Assembly (NCBI GenBank): GCA_038025085.1
Contig: CM076142.1
Coordinates: 5,492,501 to 5,556,500 of the forward strand
DNA length: 64,000 nt
Direction: 5' to 3'
DNA from: Tetragonia tetragonoides
Taxonomy: Eukaryota; Streptophyta; Magnoliopsida; Caryophyllales; Aizoaceae
Of the stretch, positions 18,386 through 31,560 are shown in pieces; position 1 is the first letter of the stretch; each line of letters starts with the position of its first letter. A program made the translations under genes and the position numbers. Below the pieces are notes generated by a model that searched no databases, was not told where the DNA came from, and was given only the letters and a program-made list of their open reading frames with translations.

Positions 18386-19517
18386 TCTTACTGCATATGG
18401 GAGGCTAATCCCCAGTTTTTGGATACCAAGCATGGCTTCCCACCACCCCGTGCCGCCAAACCTACACCCAAGCTCTCTTTACTATTTTAGTGAGATCTCA
18501 TTATTTTTCCTAGATATTTTATTCTATTTTAAGTGTATTTTCTTAATTAAAAAATTAAATTAAATAGCGATATGTAGAAAAAAAGTTTTTCATAACTTAA
18601 TAATATATTTTAAAGGTTTGAGGTGGAACTTTTGGAAAATAATCTCCAAATTCTCAAAACCTCAGTATGAAAGTTATGCACCGGGCATGTCTACTCCGGT
18701 TAGAACCACTAAACCTTATAAGACTTTTTAGTGGGTAGTTGCGTGATAGAGGGCTTGTGGACGAAGGAAGACAAGCAACGCAACATGAAGCGCCTATCAT
18801 TATTTTGGTTCATGACCAAGGGTATCCACCGTCGACCACAGTGACTATCCCCCGTGCTGGCTTGTAGGCACCTCAAAGGGTGGGACAACTGGCCAAGGAA
18901 TTTAAAGTTGCTCCATGCCCAAGGCGAGATTTGAAGCGCCTATCATTATGAAAGTTATACACTGTGCATGTCTACTCCATGATTTTTGGGTAGGGAGCAT
19001 GACTCCCCACCACACTGTGCCACCAAACCTACCCCAAGCTCTCTCTATTATTATAGTGAGGTGTCATATTTTTCTCAACTTTTTTGGAAGCGATTACTAT
19101 TTTTTTTCTGATATTTTTTCTATTTTTCAGCATAATTTTTTAATTAAAAAATTAAAATTTAAATAATTTTAAATATTTAAGTTGGTATAACTTTTGAGTG
19201 AACTCTGTAATGTGTTTGTGTGTATATTAAGCCAAAGTTCTAGTCCATCTCTCGTTGACTCGTTGTATGCAATTATGCATTAGTCGTGAAAGTCGGATAC
19301 GGGTCCGAAACTCCAACCGAACCCACTAAACAAAATTGGTCAAACCCAAAAAAAAAAATCAACAACAAACAAAAATTCACAAAAAAAAAAAAAAAACAAT
19401 TTAATGCTTAAACCTCTCCTGTAGTCCTGTGCTTTGAGTTGTGAATTTGTGATTCTCATTCTGGGCTTAAACCCTAGTACAGTTTCTCTCTCTCGCCATC
19501 TTCCAACAAACGTAGCA
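18386..19517. other. Region with an internal direct duplication, then CPN60 5' flank
   Basis: A block at about 18435-18565 (CCACCACCCCGTGCCGCCAA onward) is repeated in diverged form at about 19005-19165. Shorter words (GTTAT(G/A)CAC..GCATGTCTACTCC; GAAGCGCCTATCATTAT) recur near 18672/18952 and 18788/18933. The last ~100 bases should be the CPN60 5'UTR. No gene otherwise. Confidence 0.6.
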
Positions 19518-22500
19518 ATGAATCGTTTAGCATCTTCATTGATTAGGTATGTACTTTGCCCATTAAATTTATGCTAATTTTTATACTTGCTTTCATGGCA
19601 TTGCCTTATTTTATTTATTGAACCTTCTTTTTCTGGGCAGGTCCTCTGCTTCAAGACGGCTGGTATTCTCTTCTCTTCTCTATTATTTCCGGGATTCTTC
19701 CATTTTTGATAGTTTCTAACACTAACCCAGAAATGGAAATCAAATTTTGTTTTGTGGGTATTGCCTTGTCTTTTAATCTCTTTGAGAATGACCTTTTGAT
19801 GGGGGAAACAAAGCGTTCTCTTGTGAAATGTTAACAAATCAGATAAAAGATCATGTTGTTAGTTGCATTTATCTTCTAATGACTGTATGTTGAATTGCAA
19901 AGCTTTGCCCAATCAATGCCTAACACAATAGATTGATTGAATAATTTATCTGGGTGTAGGTTAATAGTGTGTGTTAATTGAATTAAGTGAGGCTTGATTC
20001 TATTTCTCTCTTTTTCTGTCGTGGGTTAATCTGTAGGTAAACAGTAGGATCAATTTCAGTAGAAATTATGCTGCAAAAGATATCAGTTTTGGTATTGGAG
20101 CTCGGGCAGCAATGCTGCAAGGGGTTAAAGAGCTTGCTGAAGCTGTGAAGGTCACTATGGGACCAAAGGTATGAACTCTAATCTGCTGCACCTCATTTAG
20201 ACAATCACGCCGATTTTAGGAACCATGTGCTGTAAATTGGTTATATGTCATGTTTCTGATGCCTTGGTTGTAAGCGAGTAAGCGACAAAGCCGTAGTCAA
20301 AATGGGTGAGAATGACTGGATGAGTTGATGAAAAGGAACATAAGTGTATGTGGGAATGCTGGATTTATTACCTGGGAGTGACTGGGACACTTGAGAATGC
20401 ATTTCCATACTTACATTGCGGCTTTCCACGATAAAGTTAACACATACTTCATTAGTATTCCCATTAAATTATTGCCTAAAACTAAATGAGCTATAGCTTG
20501 GGGAGTATAAGGATGAGGAAGAAAACAATACTTTTTTTCCTGAGCTTTCTCTGAGAGAGTTCCTTTTGGATGTATCATTTAGATCCTTTCATTTGTTAGT
20601 GGGTAAGTCACTACGAGGTTCGAAATTTCCATTTGATATCATTGTAGTGCTTAGATATACAGATGCTGAGTTTGGAAGTTACTTTTGGATGCATAATCTC
20701 AGACTAATCAGTTAGTAGTAGGGTGCATCATATGTACAGTAGACACTATTCTGCAGTCCTGTCTAGCCTCTGACTCTGATTTTCTTATTTTTTTTTTAAA
20801 TATTGAATAAAATTATTGAGTATTAGGTCTTGCATTTTGTGCTGAACAACAGGAGGGTTTGAAAAACAGAACTATTTCTTTGTTTTGTATGTCAATATAG
20901 GGTCGCCATGTAATCCTAGAAAGGGAACATAAAGATCCGAAGGTAACAAAGGATGGTGTTACAGTTGCCAAGAGCATTAAGTTCACTGAAAGATCTAAGA
21001 ATCTTGGCGCAGAGCTTGTAAAGCAGGTTGCAAAGGCTACAAACACTGTTGCAGGAGATGGTAATCGTTTTTCTCCTTCACTTGTTTTTTTTTTTTTTTT
21101 TGGGGTTGGATTCTGATTAAAGTCACCTCTGTTCCCTCATCTGCCCAGCTTTTTAAGGCTATGATTTATTAAATAGAAGTGTCATTAACCATCCCACACT
21201 GAGAATTTTATATTTTGGCAAACAATATTATCATGATCCATATTGAATATTAAGTATAGTGTTTAAGGGGAACATTATCGTCAGTCTTTGAATACATTGT
21301 GAACAAGATAAGTCACTTTCCAGTAAGCCCCCTCGTGCGTTCCACAATAGATATTTCCATTGTTATCACACCCCCCATAAAGTTAAAAGTTAAAACGGCT
21401 GAAACCTACTCTGAAAATGAACAAAGTATGGGGCCGTTGGTTTATTGCATTGTCTCCCATCAAAAAGGAAGAGAAGAAAACGAAAAGCTGAACATGGAAT
21501 GCCTTTAGTGTTTGCTTGATGGATTTATATTCCGGAAAGTTGTTATCATTTTCTAAACATTCTACATGCTTTAGGCACAACATGTGCCACTGTTTTGACT
21601 CAGGCAATTCTAGTGGAAGGTTGCAAGTCCATAGCCGCTGGTGTGAATGCTATGGATTTGCGAACTGGAATCAATATGGCAGTTGACGCAGTGGTGTCCA
21701 ACTTGAAGAGCAGAGCAGTCATGATAAGCACCCCAGAGGAGATCACACAGGTAATCTTCTTGAGGTATTCACTATGTAAGTACCTTTGTCAATTCCAACT
21801 TGTTCATGTTTCGGTGAGTACCTTAGTCATGTCCGTTACATCACATTGCTTCCTTCCATTTGGAGCTTCAAGAGGCAGGAGCGATTTGGAGGATTTAGAT
21901 GAAACAGTAGATGGTTGTTGGAACTTAGATTTCTTAAAGTTGAGGTGGAATTATGGGGATCCTTGATAAGTATTCAAATATTTAAATGTTATTAGATTAG
22001 CTTCTGAAATATGCAGCCTTGGGATGATTTTAGATCTTTTAGACATTGCGTCTAATAAAAGTAATAAAAAATCTTGTTTGTGTTATTCCATAGACAAGTT
22101 ATAAATCTTGTTGAACAGGTAGGTACTATATCCGCTAATGGCGAGCGTGAAATTGGTGAACTTATTGCAAGGGCAATGGAGAAAGTGGGCAAGGAAGGTG
22201 TTATCACTGTTTCTGTAAGTTATCTTCAACATCCTCATTCCACAGCCATATGTCAATTTTTCTACAGAAAGTTGATTCACTTTCGTCAACATCAACATTG
22301 CCCCAGTGCCTTGAAAGAGGCTTCTCGCCCAGGCAGGTTAAGGGGGGAGGGGTTCAGGGCACCCTTGCCTCTATGAAACAGAGAGAATGTTGACCATTAG
22401 CTACTTCACAATAAATAAGAAGTGCAGGTTGATTCACTTTCATGTGTTGCTATAATTTTCAGGATGGGAACACATTGGATAATGAGTTGGAAGTGGTCGA

Positions 22501-25500
22501 AGGCATGAAGCTAGCACGGGGTTATATTTCTCCTTACTTTGTTACCGATCAGAAAACACAAAAATGTGTGAGTTCGACCTGTCCTGATTGTGATCTCTGC
22601 CTGAATATGACAGCAGATATGGGCATAGATTTTCTTTTTTGTTTTCCTTTTCTTTTTTCTTTTCAGTGGAGGGGGTAGTATATATCTATATGAAGCACAT
22701 CATGAACACGCTTTATCTTTACAGTTTACACTTGTTGGTGAATGTGAAAGCAAATCCTGTTGTTCATATTTGCTACCAAAATTTGACTGCATTGTCACAT
22801 CTTTTAACACTTGTGCATTCTGCAATTTGTTTATGGTTTGTGACATTGTCAGTTTGCTAACCAACTTAAAAGATTTAAATTTGTTGCTTCTTGACCAGGA
22901 ACTGGAAAATCCACTTATTCTTATCCATGAAAAGAAAATATCCAACGTTGAGTCACTTGTTGGAGTATTGGAGATAGCTCTTCAGGTTCTGTAACTTCTT
23001 CAATGGTGTCACCTGAAAATACTTAGAATTACTAGGTGACTTAGTGATGTATATTTTTGTAATATTCCTTGTTTCTGTCTGGGTTCTCAACAGATGAACA
23101 GACCTCTTTTGATTGTTGCTGAGGATATTGAGGGTGATGCACTAACACTTTTAATTCTTAACAAGCATCGTGCTGGGCTTAAGGTAAGCATGCCCTATTA
23201 ATAGATTAAATCAAATTCTATCAGTTTTTGCATATGAATTGTAATGTGTGCCTGCACGATTGGCCTCCATCTATTTCAAGGTTAGATATGTCAGTGTGCA
23301 CTGTGTATCATGTCTACTTAAGATTTTGTGGAAACCTGTAGATTAATTTGTATAACTTTTTATTCCTATGTCATTCGCTTTCAGCATTAATAAAAATTTT
23401 CTTTATTTAAAAAAGTTTATTCCTATGTTGTTACATTCCAACAAGTGTGGTAATTTTGTATGCTCAACATGTATATGCTTCAAAGAGCTTGAGTCAATCA
23501 TGTATGTCCATTGTAGTTTTTCAGTTATCAAAGTTGTGATGGTTGATTGATGTGCTTTTCTATAGGTGTGTGCTATTAAGGCTCCAGGATTTGGAGAAAG
23601 CAGAAAAGCTAACCTAGATGATCTAGCAGTTTTTTCAGGAGCAGAGGTGAGGCATTTGTATCTTGATTGCAGATGTACTCTGTAGGTGTACAGTATTTAC
23701 CATCCAGTGCTTGTTCTGCAGATTATCACAGCAGAGCGTGGAGTGACCCTTGACAAGGTTCAACCTCAGATGCTTGGTACTGCAAAAAAGGTTTGTGTTT
23801 GCTGTTATTCTTTTGCTTTGCAATTACTTTGCACGAATTAGCCTAACTTGGAATGAGACAGGTCAATATCTCTATGGATGACACCATTGTTTTGCACGGG
23901 GGTGGAGACAAGAAACTGGTTGAAGAAAGATGCGAAGAGGTATGTGACTCCATATCTCTTGTTACTGCAGAAAGGCTGAATTTTCTTAATCTGAAAAATG
24001 ATTTGCTTTTAGATGAATTAGGCATTTTTGCATTCATATGATGCAAATACGCATTATGAACACATGCTGATTTTGATTGTTAATTGTGTTTATTTAAGTC
24101 AGCATAGTCAGATGATATAAGGACATATAAGGCAAAAGACTATTACTGTTGCTCCTTTTGAAAATGATTTGTATCACTCCAGATATTTAAAAGTAAAGCA
24201 GACAAGGCTTGAAAGTTTAACTATCAGTTTCTTCATGACAGAAGAACTGTCATGTGTTCTTCAGCACTCAAAAATGGGAAGATTGACATTGTTTCAAAAG
24301 CAAAAAAAATTCATCACTTGGATAAAACTATGGTTACTCTAGCTGGATATCTAGCTTATGTACTGTGGCATGATGTGTAACAAGAAACCACAGTAATAAT
24401 AATAATTCTGGAGGGTAGCACCTTGTTCTGCTGGAGGCTTATGATATATGACAATACAATTCAGCCGTGGCATCATGTTCTCCGGCATTAACTACTGGGA
24501 TTCCTGATTCAGGACCCTTTCCCTCCTAGGATGAGAGGAGAATGAGGATTTTGGGCAGATGAGCACTCCTCTTTAGTGTCTGACTTCATTTTGAATGACA
24601 TATAGGGTGGATATTCTTTCCAGACTATTGTTGACAGCATCGCTTGTAATGTGTGAGTGGGTGCCTATTTTATTTTTTGTGTCTTAGGTATAAGTGAAAT
24701 CCTTGTCATTAATGATGAAACAGGCCAATGACAAAGGAGATGCTGATAATGGTTTAATGATACTAGGCCTGATAAAAAAAAAACGAATTGGCACGAGGCT
24801 TGAACTCCACGTCTCATGGTCTCTCAAACTAACCCTTTACCATTATAGCAGACCCAATTATGTTTTTGTTTTTTTTTTTTTAAAAAAAATGGTAAGATTT
24901 GCAAACTCTTCGAGGGAGTGCTCTCCTCCCTCTACCCCCGGGGCATTTCTCTTATAAGTTCTACCCTTGGGTGACAATCAGTCATGTGATGCTGACAAGT
25001 TAACGTCTCACAGCTCAGAACAACCATGGAGAAAAGTACTGCGACGTTCGATAAAGAGAAAGCACAGGAGCGCTTGTCAAAGCTGTCTGGTGGTGTTGCT
25101 GTCTTCAAGGTCCACACTTATCTTCCTGAAGTATGGTGGATGTACCTGTTTGTTGGAGTAAACTTCAATATGTATAATTTTTTGTTAAACAGGTTGGAGG
25201 AGCTAGTGAAGCTGAAGTTGGTGAGAGGAAGGATAGGGTCATAGATGCTGTAAATGCAACAAGAGCTGCTGTGGAGGAGGGAATTGTGCCTGGTGAGTCT
25301 ATAAATCTTCCAACACTGGGTATGTTTTGGCCTCTTTCACTAGGCTCATTTTGGCATTTTGAATCCATATTTGCAGGTGGTGGGGTTGCTCTTCTCTATG
25401 CTACAAAAATCTTGGAGGATCTCCAGACGAAAAACGGAGATCAGAGAAGAGGCGTCCAAATTGTCCAGAAGGCTCTAAAGGTATCCTTTCGCCTAACTAC

Positions 25501-26528
25501 AAATTTCAATTTATTTCAGAAAGGATATCTTGGTTGATTATGCCTGATGGAATATATGATGCTTCAGGCACCTACTTACACCATCGTCTCAAATGCCGGA
25601 GCTGATGCTGCGTTGGTAGTTGGCAAGTTGTTGGAAAAAAATGACCACAATTTGGGCTATGATGCGGCCAAAGGTTTGCTTCTTTGACCCATCACTTTAT
25701 TTCAACTCCTGACACTACTGCAAGGCTGTTCGTAGGTTCGCCTTTTGAAACCCCATGTCCGAAGGATCGGGCTACATGCTTCTGCTATATATACCCTACA
25801 ACTTCCACACTTTTCTAGAAGTGGTTTAATTATATGACCCTGAAGTTATCATAACCAAGTCAAGATCTCATGAAATTGAAGGGGTAGGAACATTATAAGA
25901 CCATAAACTTGCATACTCTGGCTTGTAGCAGAATGGAGTCCCAAATTGAGGGGAGAGTTTGGGTGCGCAACTTCTAATCTCTTTGGAAAATGGTAGTTTC
26001 AATCAATTTTTATAAATCTGAATTGTGATGCTCGTCTTCACAGTGAAAGTAGTATAACTTCCATCATCAATAATTAAACACTGTATCTGGTGTCACTTCC
26101 TCTCTTTATTTCTCAGCAAACCTTTCATTAGGCTTTTCTTCTGACTTCCTTTGTCTTTGGAAATGAGTTTTTTTTTCCCTTGTTTGTTTTCTTGGTTGAG
26201 GAATGTGGTATTTGCGGTATAGGAGAATAGAACTTCTTACTTGTATACTTCCTCTTAACATGGTGTAGGTCAATACGTTGATATGGTGAAAGCGGGGATT
26301 ATAGATCCTCTTAAAGTAATCAGAACAGCGTTGACAGATGCTGCCAGGTGAGACTCGTAATAAATAAGTGGCTAGTATCTCTATGTTCTGATAATTATAT
26401 TCTTACTTAAAGCTGTTTGATGGTTTAGTGTTTCATCACTTCTGACCACGACGGAAGCTGCTATTGTTGAGCATTCAGAACAGAGACTTCCCAAACGTGT
26501 GCCAGACTTGGATCAGATGGACTTGTAA
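19518..26528 (+). CDS. CPN60: Mitochondrial chaperonin CPN60 (HSP60), complete 18-exon gene
   Basis: Group I chaperonin that folds imported proteins in the mitochondrial matrix with its CPN10 partner. Exons: 19518-19546, 19641-19662, 20037-20168, 20901-21060, 21575-21750, 22119-22214, 22463-22567, 22899-22985, 23094-23183, 23566-23646, 23722-23790, 23862-23939, 25014-25109, 25193-25292, 25377-25480, 25568-25673, 26269-26347, 26429-26528. The sum is 1,710 nt (569 aa) and all junctions are GT-AG. The Arg/Ser-rich presequence (about 1-30) ends at RNYA before AKDISFG. ATP-site blocks [18 protein letters not shown] and [11 protein letters not shown] and apical [10 protein letters not shown] are intact. 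The protein ends VPDLDQMDL and lacks the Gly-Gly-Met tail usual in HSP60. It is probably the HSP60-3A/CPN60-like branch. Confidence 0.95.
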
Positions 26529-27510
26529 TTTGATTCAAGCATGATGTTGTGGATTAGTTCCGAGTCTATGTCACGTTCCCCTGTGCTACTGACTTAGTGG
26601 AAGAAATTTCATGGAAGTTGCATGTGAAACTCGATTGGGTGAACTCTTCTAAGCGGAGAAATTTATACTTAGCTTTTTTTTTTTTGGGGGGGGGGGGGGA
26701 AGGGGGTTTACTTTGTTCCTTGATTATTTGTGTATAAAACTTTGCAATGGTTGAAAAAGTGCAATATATGTCTTTTTTGTTGTTGTTCTGTATGTCAATC
26801 AACCTCCCTAAAATGCAATATCAAATCTGAGTCTACAGTTGTGGCAGGCGTACATGTTAGAGAGATGACATGAATCATTTTGTTGATGAACAAAGAGGAC
26901 TTTGTGGTTGGCTATAAAATCAAACTCTGTAAGCTATCCTTATTGACATAGTTGGCTTTCATCATCGGAACATAAGATCTGCATGGAATTATGCATTTAT
27001 ACTGCATTCTTGATTGGATCTATAACAACGATAACCACCACCCAGTGTTTGTGGTTAGTGATACCGAGGACAGGGCACAAGGACCAGTTCTGCCCTGTAT
27101 ATAAACATCAGACACCACTTCTGCATGTGGGCGTTGTTCTGTTGCATGCTCAAGCTCTTGCATCTAGCCATCTCCATTGGCATGATTGTTTTTTGTTGCA
27201 ACAGGAAATTGCCCTATATTTACCTGCACTAATGCTTCAAAAAGGACAACAATATTCAACTACATTCGCCAAAGAAGTCTACAATACTTAACTCAATTCG
27301 CGTTCTTCTTTCTTGAAGGATATCTTTAACCTATTATATCTTTGTATCTAAACTATCCGAGCTTACAGAATGTATCGGAGGTTTGCAGATTTTGATTGCT
27401 CAATTTGTTTTTGGTATAAAAAAGAGCCACAAGGAGATGGCTTCAAGCCTACATGTTGGCGCAACATTTAGCACTTGGATGATCAACTAGACTAGTTGAT
27501 AGCTGTTGCT
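26529..27510. other. Convergent intergenic region between CPN60 and LBD
   Basis: 3'UTRs of two convergent genes. A G12 tract lies near 26688. A 102-codon frame at 26983-27291 has no family features. Confidence 0.5.
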
Positions 27511-28941
27511 TCAGTTTGTAAGGGTGAACAGAGTAGCTGCATTCCTTAGGTCATGATCAGGAATGTGGTGGTGATGGTGGAAGGATTCTTCATCCGCATC
27601 CTCCAATAGAACTTTGCCTTCCTTCAATACGACCTCTTCGCTGCAAAATGATCAAAGAGAAGTGTTTTAATTACCAAATTCGAGATTCAATCGATAAATC
27701 TTTGCATAGCCTCGCTTTGAGAGGAACAAGACGAAACTACATTATGACAAAAGCTGAATTTTGTTTGCATTTTCAAGAGATACACAACAACAAAAATTAT
27801 AAGTATACCTGAGTTGTGTTGTTTGTTGGGCATCAAGATTAAGGCCTTGCCTTTGAAGATCACAAAATGAGACATCAACAACCTGCGGATGATCATCAAG
27901 CTTGCAACTAACTCCAAAATCTTTCTCATCATCAAAAGGATCCGCACCACCAAGGGCATCATCTTCCATTTGCATCTGAGGCTTCACCTCGAACAATCCA
28001 CATCGATCAACACCACCCTTCGTGAAATCTCGACTTATCGTGTAGTACTCATTATGATCCTCGACACTCCCATTGGATGACCCCAAAATTGCATCCTCAT
28101 GCACCGTCCATGTATAGGCATGAGGAGTTTCATCGTCTTGATGATCCTGCACCACCTGAATAGGCACATACCCTTGCTCGATCTCGTTGGTTGCTTGATC
28201 ATCGTCATAATAACATCGCATAAGTGCTTGGTATTCTTGGTTGTAATTGGTATTCACAACGATTTGGTCATGGTCATGACCATGCTCAATGTTGTTATTG
28301 TTGTTGTTATTACTACTATTCTTACATGATGATATTGTTGTCGTCATGGGATCCGTACTCGGTGCAGTATGTATCACCTCATTGTTGTTGCTCCCGCTTA
28401 TTTGTAAGAGTTGGTTTTGGTATGCTTGTGCCTTACACAAGGCAAGTTGTTGAAGCACTAAGTCTAGCTCGGCCTTGCAATACTCAATTTGATGGTGTAA
28501 TTCGTGTATGATCCTATAACAACCCCCAACAGGATCCTTTGCACGAGCATCAGATTGGTACATTATCGTTCGCATAGCAATGTCCTTGTCAGGTGGGCTA
28601 AGGTTACGTATGATCTTGGTTATGTTGCTAACACCGAACAATTTGTGCGCGTTGAGGAATTGTCGTTGTCGATCATGGGGGAAGTAAGGTGCAAGAGCGC
28701 AATCTGGGGCACATTTCCTTCGTTGGTATTTGCATGCTGCACATGCTTGGGTACCGTTGTTGATTCTATGATTATTACTATTACTATTGCTGCTATTGCT
28801 CATATTTTTTTGCCTGGTTTTGTGTTTTGTATTTGTTATTGTTGGTGGTGGTGGTGTTGGGGGGAATGGTGATGAGATTTCGACTGCGTTGCCACCGGAT
28901 TTGCAATGTTTTTCTGATATGTTTTTCGGAATGCTTTTCAT
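27511..28941 (-). CDS. LBD27: LOB-domain transcription factor, LBD27 (SIDECAR POLLEN) / LBD22 type
   Basis: Plant-specific nuclear DNA-binding regulator. LBD27/SIDECAR POLLEN is needed for microspore division in Arabidopsis. Two exons: 28941-27809 and 27640-27511 (1,263 nt, 420 aa). A 46-residue Ser/Thr/Pro leader precedes an alternative in-frame Met (residue 47). The LOB domain has the zinc-finger-like C-x2-C-x6-C-x3-C at C67, C70, C77 and C81 (ACAACKYQRRKCAPDC). It is followed by APYFPHDRQRQF, the GAS block LNAHKLFGVSNITKI, DPVGGCYRII and the Leu-rich coil AELDLVLQQLAL. The middle is Asn/Gln-rich and variable. The second exon ends HDLRNAATLFTLTN, a tail I associate with this subclade, which supports the intron. 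LBD27 versus LBD22 is not settled. Confidence 0.88.
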
Positions 28942-29829
28942 TATTTCTTTGTATCTCCCTTATTTTCTCAATGAATAGGAAGGAATGGACAAGGGAGAAG
29001 AGAGAGGTGTAGTGATGGGAGAAAAATAAGGAAATGAGAAAACAAATTATAGAGAGGTAAAATAGGCTAACTAACTTTTCACATTTAAGAAATTAAAGTG
29101 AGGATACTTACATAAATAGAATGTATGATATGGATTTGTTTAGTTAAGTAATTTTTCATTTTGAATTTTGTGTTTATGAGTTGTAAGTTTATTGGCAGCC
29201 AACGCCAAATTGTTCCATTATTAAAAGGAAAACAAACTTTTATTTTTTCCTTTAAATAATTTCTTCCTAGTATTAATTTCAAATTTCTTATGATTTAGGC
29301 ACAAGTAGAGAAAGTTGTACAAACCCAACTTATTTGTATTTAGCTATATATATATATCATCTGTATGTAATATATAACTATATTCACATATTACCCTCCC
29401 TAGCTAATTTGAAACTGTCATACTCATTATTTCTTTGTTGTTATTTTTTATAAAGTTTATTTTTAACTATTAGAATGTAATATAGTCTTATTTCCTGCCA
29501 AGGAAAAAAAAGATTTCATAATCATTTTCAAAAAAAAATTACGATGTTACCCTAAAATTTACCGTTGGATACTTTTTCATAACTAGTGTAGGACATTTGT
29601 GATCAAAACAAAAAACTAGTGTAGGACATTTAGGAGGAACGATTTCCTGGAAATAGGAATAAATTTATTTTAGTAAGTAATACCTAACAAAATAATTCCT
29701 AAGAGTTTGTTCATGTAGGATTTGACAAAAACGACCTATATATATTTTCCCCCCCGCTGACAATCGCAAAGTCGCTATCTACACTGGCAACTTATGTCGG
29801 ATAAAGGCCCTCCCTAAGATCGCTACTTA
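28942..29829. other. 5' flank of LBD27 and intergenic DNA
   Basis: Putative promoter of the LBD gene. AT-rich, with a short direct repeat of ACTAGTGTAGGACATTT at about 29582 and 29618. From about 29750 the words GTCGCTATC and GATCGCTACTTA resemble the 35-bp repeat farther right. No gene seen. Confidence 0.5.
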
Positions 29830-30088
29830 GGCTCTGTTTGATTCAACTTAATTTTACTTAAATTTAGTTCAATTCAGTCCAGTTCATGTATAACTTTATC
29901 ACTCTGAAAACTTTTTATTCCGAAATAAATTAATGACGATAACTATGTCATCATAAAGATCTCGAAGCATACTTTCAAATGAGATCAACATCGAATATGT
30001 TTGGACGAATTTTGAATGGTTAACGATCAAGCTAAAAAATTATTAATTCGGTTCAATTCAGTTTTTTCCAGGTGAATCAAACGGAGCA
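29830..30088. mobile_element. Tourist-like MITE (PIF/Harbinger), 259 bp
   Basis: The terminal inverted repeats GGCTCTGTTTGATTCAACT and TGCTCCGTTTGATTCACCT (right end reverse-complemented) match at 16 of 19 positions. The element is flanked by the 3-base target duplication TTA (29827-29829 and 30089-30091), the PIF/Harbinger signature. No coding capacity. Confidence 0.8.
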
Positions 30089-30978
30089 TTATTCCGGAAA
30101 ATTCCAAATCAAAGAGGTGTACAACCATTCGCTCTATGTTTCTCTCTCTTAAATTTACAACCCATCTCCACCCTGTCGGTCTTCCGTCACCGACGGCCAT
30201 CTGTATGTGGTCCTTCACCACGGACCCGCTACGGGTGGTCTGAACAGCGTGACAGCATACAAAAGGAGCCTTCTATACATCAATTATGTCAGATAAGTTT
30301 AAAGACTACAAAGTCAATTACACCAAAATGGCTCCATGCTCAAAGAATAATGACTTTACTTCTCAAAAGGATCCTTCAATATCGAAGAAGAGCGGGTAGA
30401 TCAACAGGCATCTTCTTGAATCTCGACTATTTCTTCGATTGTAGCCTAAACGAGTTACCCAAGCACTATAGCCGAATTTCTGCGACATAGATAAGTCGTC
30501 ACCCAGGATAGTGGTATATGCCGGTCTAAGTCGCTACCCAGGAAAGCGTTTTAAGCCAGTCAAAGACGCTATTCAGGTGAGCGATTTAAGCCTGTCAAAG
30601 CCGCTACTCAGGTGAGCTATTTATGCCGGACTAAGATGCTACCCAAGGAAGCGATTTATGCCGGTCAAAGAAGCTACTCAGGAGAGCGATTTGTGCCGGT
30701 CTAAGACGCTACTCAGGGGAGCGATTTATGCCGAACTAATACCGGAGGTAGCGCTTTATGCCGCTAAAGACGCTACTCAGGGTAGCGATTTATGCCAGTC
30801 TAAGACGCTACTTAGTGGAGCGATTTATGCCGGACTAAGACGCTACCCAGGAAGGCGTTTTAACCAGGTCTAAGCCGCTACCCAGGAGAGCACTTTAATT
30901 CGGTCTTAGACGCTACCCATTAGAGCGCTTTTTGCAGGTTTAAGACGCTACCTAGGAGAGCACTTTATGCCGGTTTAA

Positions 30979-31155
30979 GGGCTCGTTCTTTTCGACTGGG
31001 AACTGGTGACTGGTAACTGGGAGAAATTGAAAACTGGTAAATCTAACTGGTAACTGGGAGAAACTGGTGAAAACTAGGCAAAATTGGGGAAAACTGAGGA
31101 AAACTGGGACAAATTGAAAATTTTATTTTCTTGAGTGTTTAATAATAATTATGAC

Positions 31156-31193
<38 letters not shown>

Positions 31194-31293
31194 TAATAAT
31201 AATAGTAATAATAATAGTAATAAAAAAAATAAAAAAATAAAAATAAAAATAAAAATAAAAATAAAAATAAAAATAAAAATAAAAAAAAATAAA

Positions 31294-31345
<52 letters not shown>

Positions 31346-31434
31346 CTAATAATAATAATAGTAATAATAATAACAATAGTAATAATAATAATAATAGAAG
31401 TATTAATAACAATAGTAATAATAATAATAGAAAT

Positions 31435-31486
<52 letters not shown>

Positions 31487-31512
31487 GTAATATTATTATT
31501 ATTATTATTATT

Positions 31513-31560
<48 letters not shown>

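Noticed and set aside
24780..24850. tRNA-like stretch (reverse strand GAGTTCAAGCC) in a CPN60 intron
   Set aside because: Only a weak B-box-like word; no A-box, cloverleaf or tail, so not called as a tRNA or SINE.
26983..27291. 102-codon + frame downstream of CPN60
   Set aside because: No family features and it overlaps the expected convergent 3'UTR space.
30480..30978. 35-bp direct repeats as a CRISPR array
   Set aside because: The units are contiguous with no unique spacers, and this is a plant nuclear genome.
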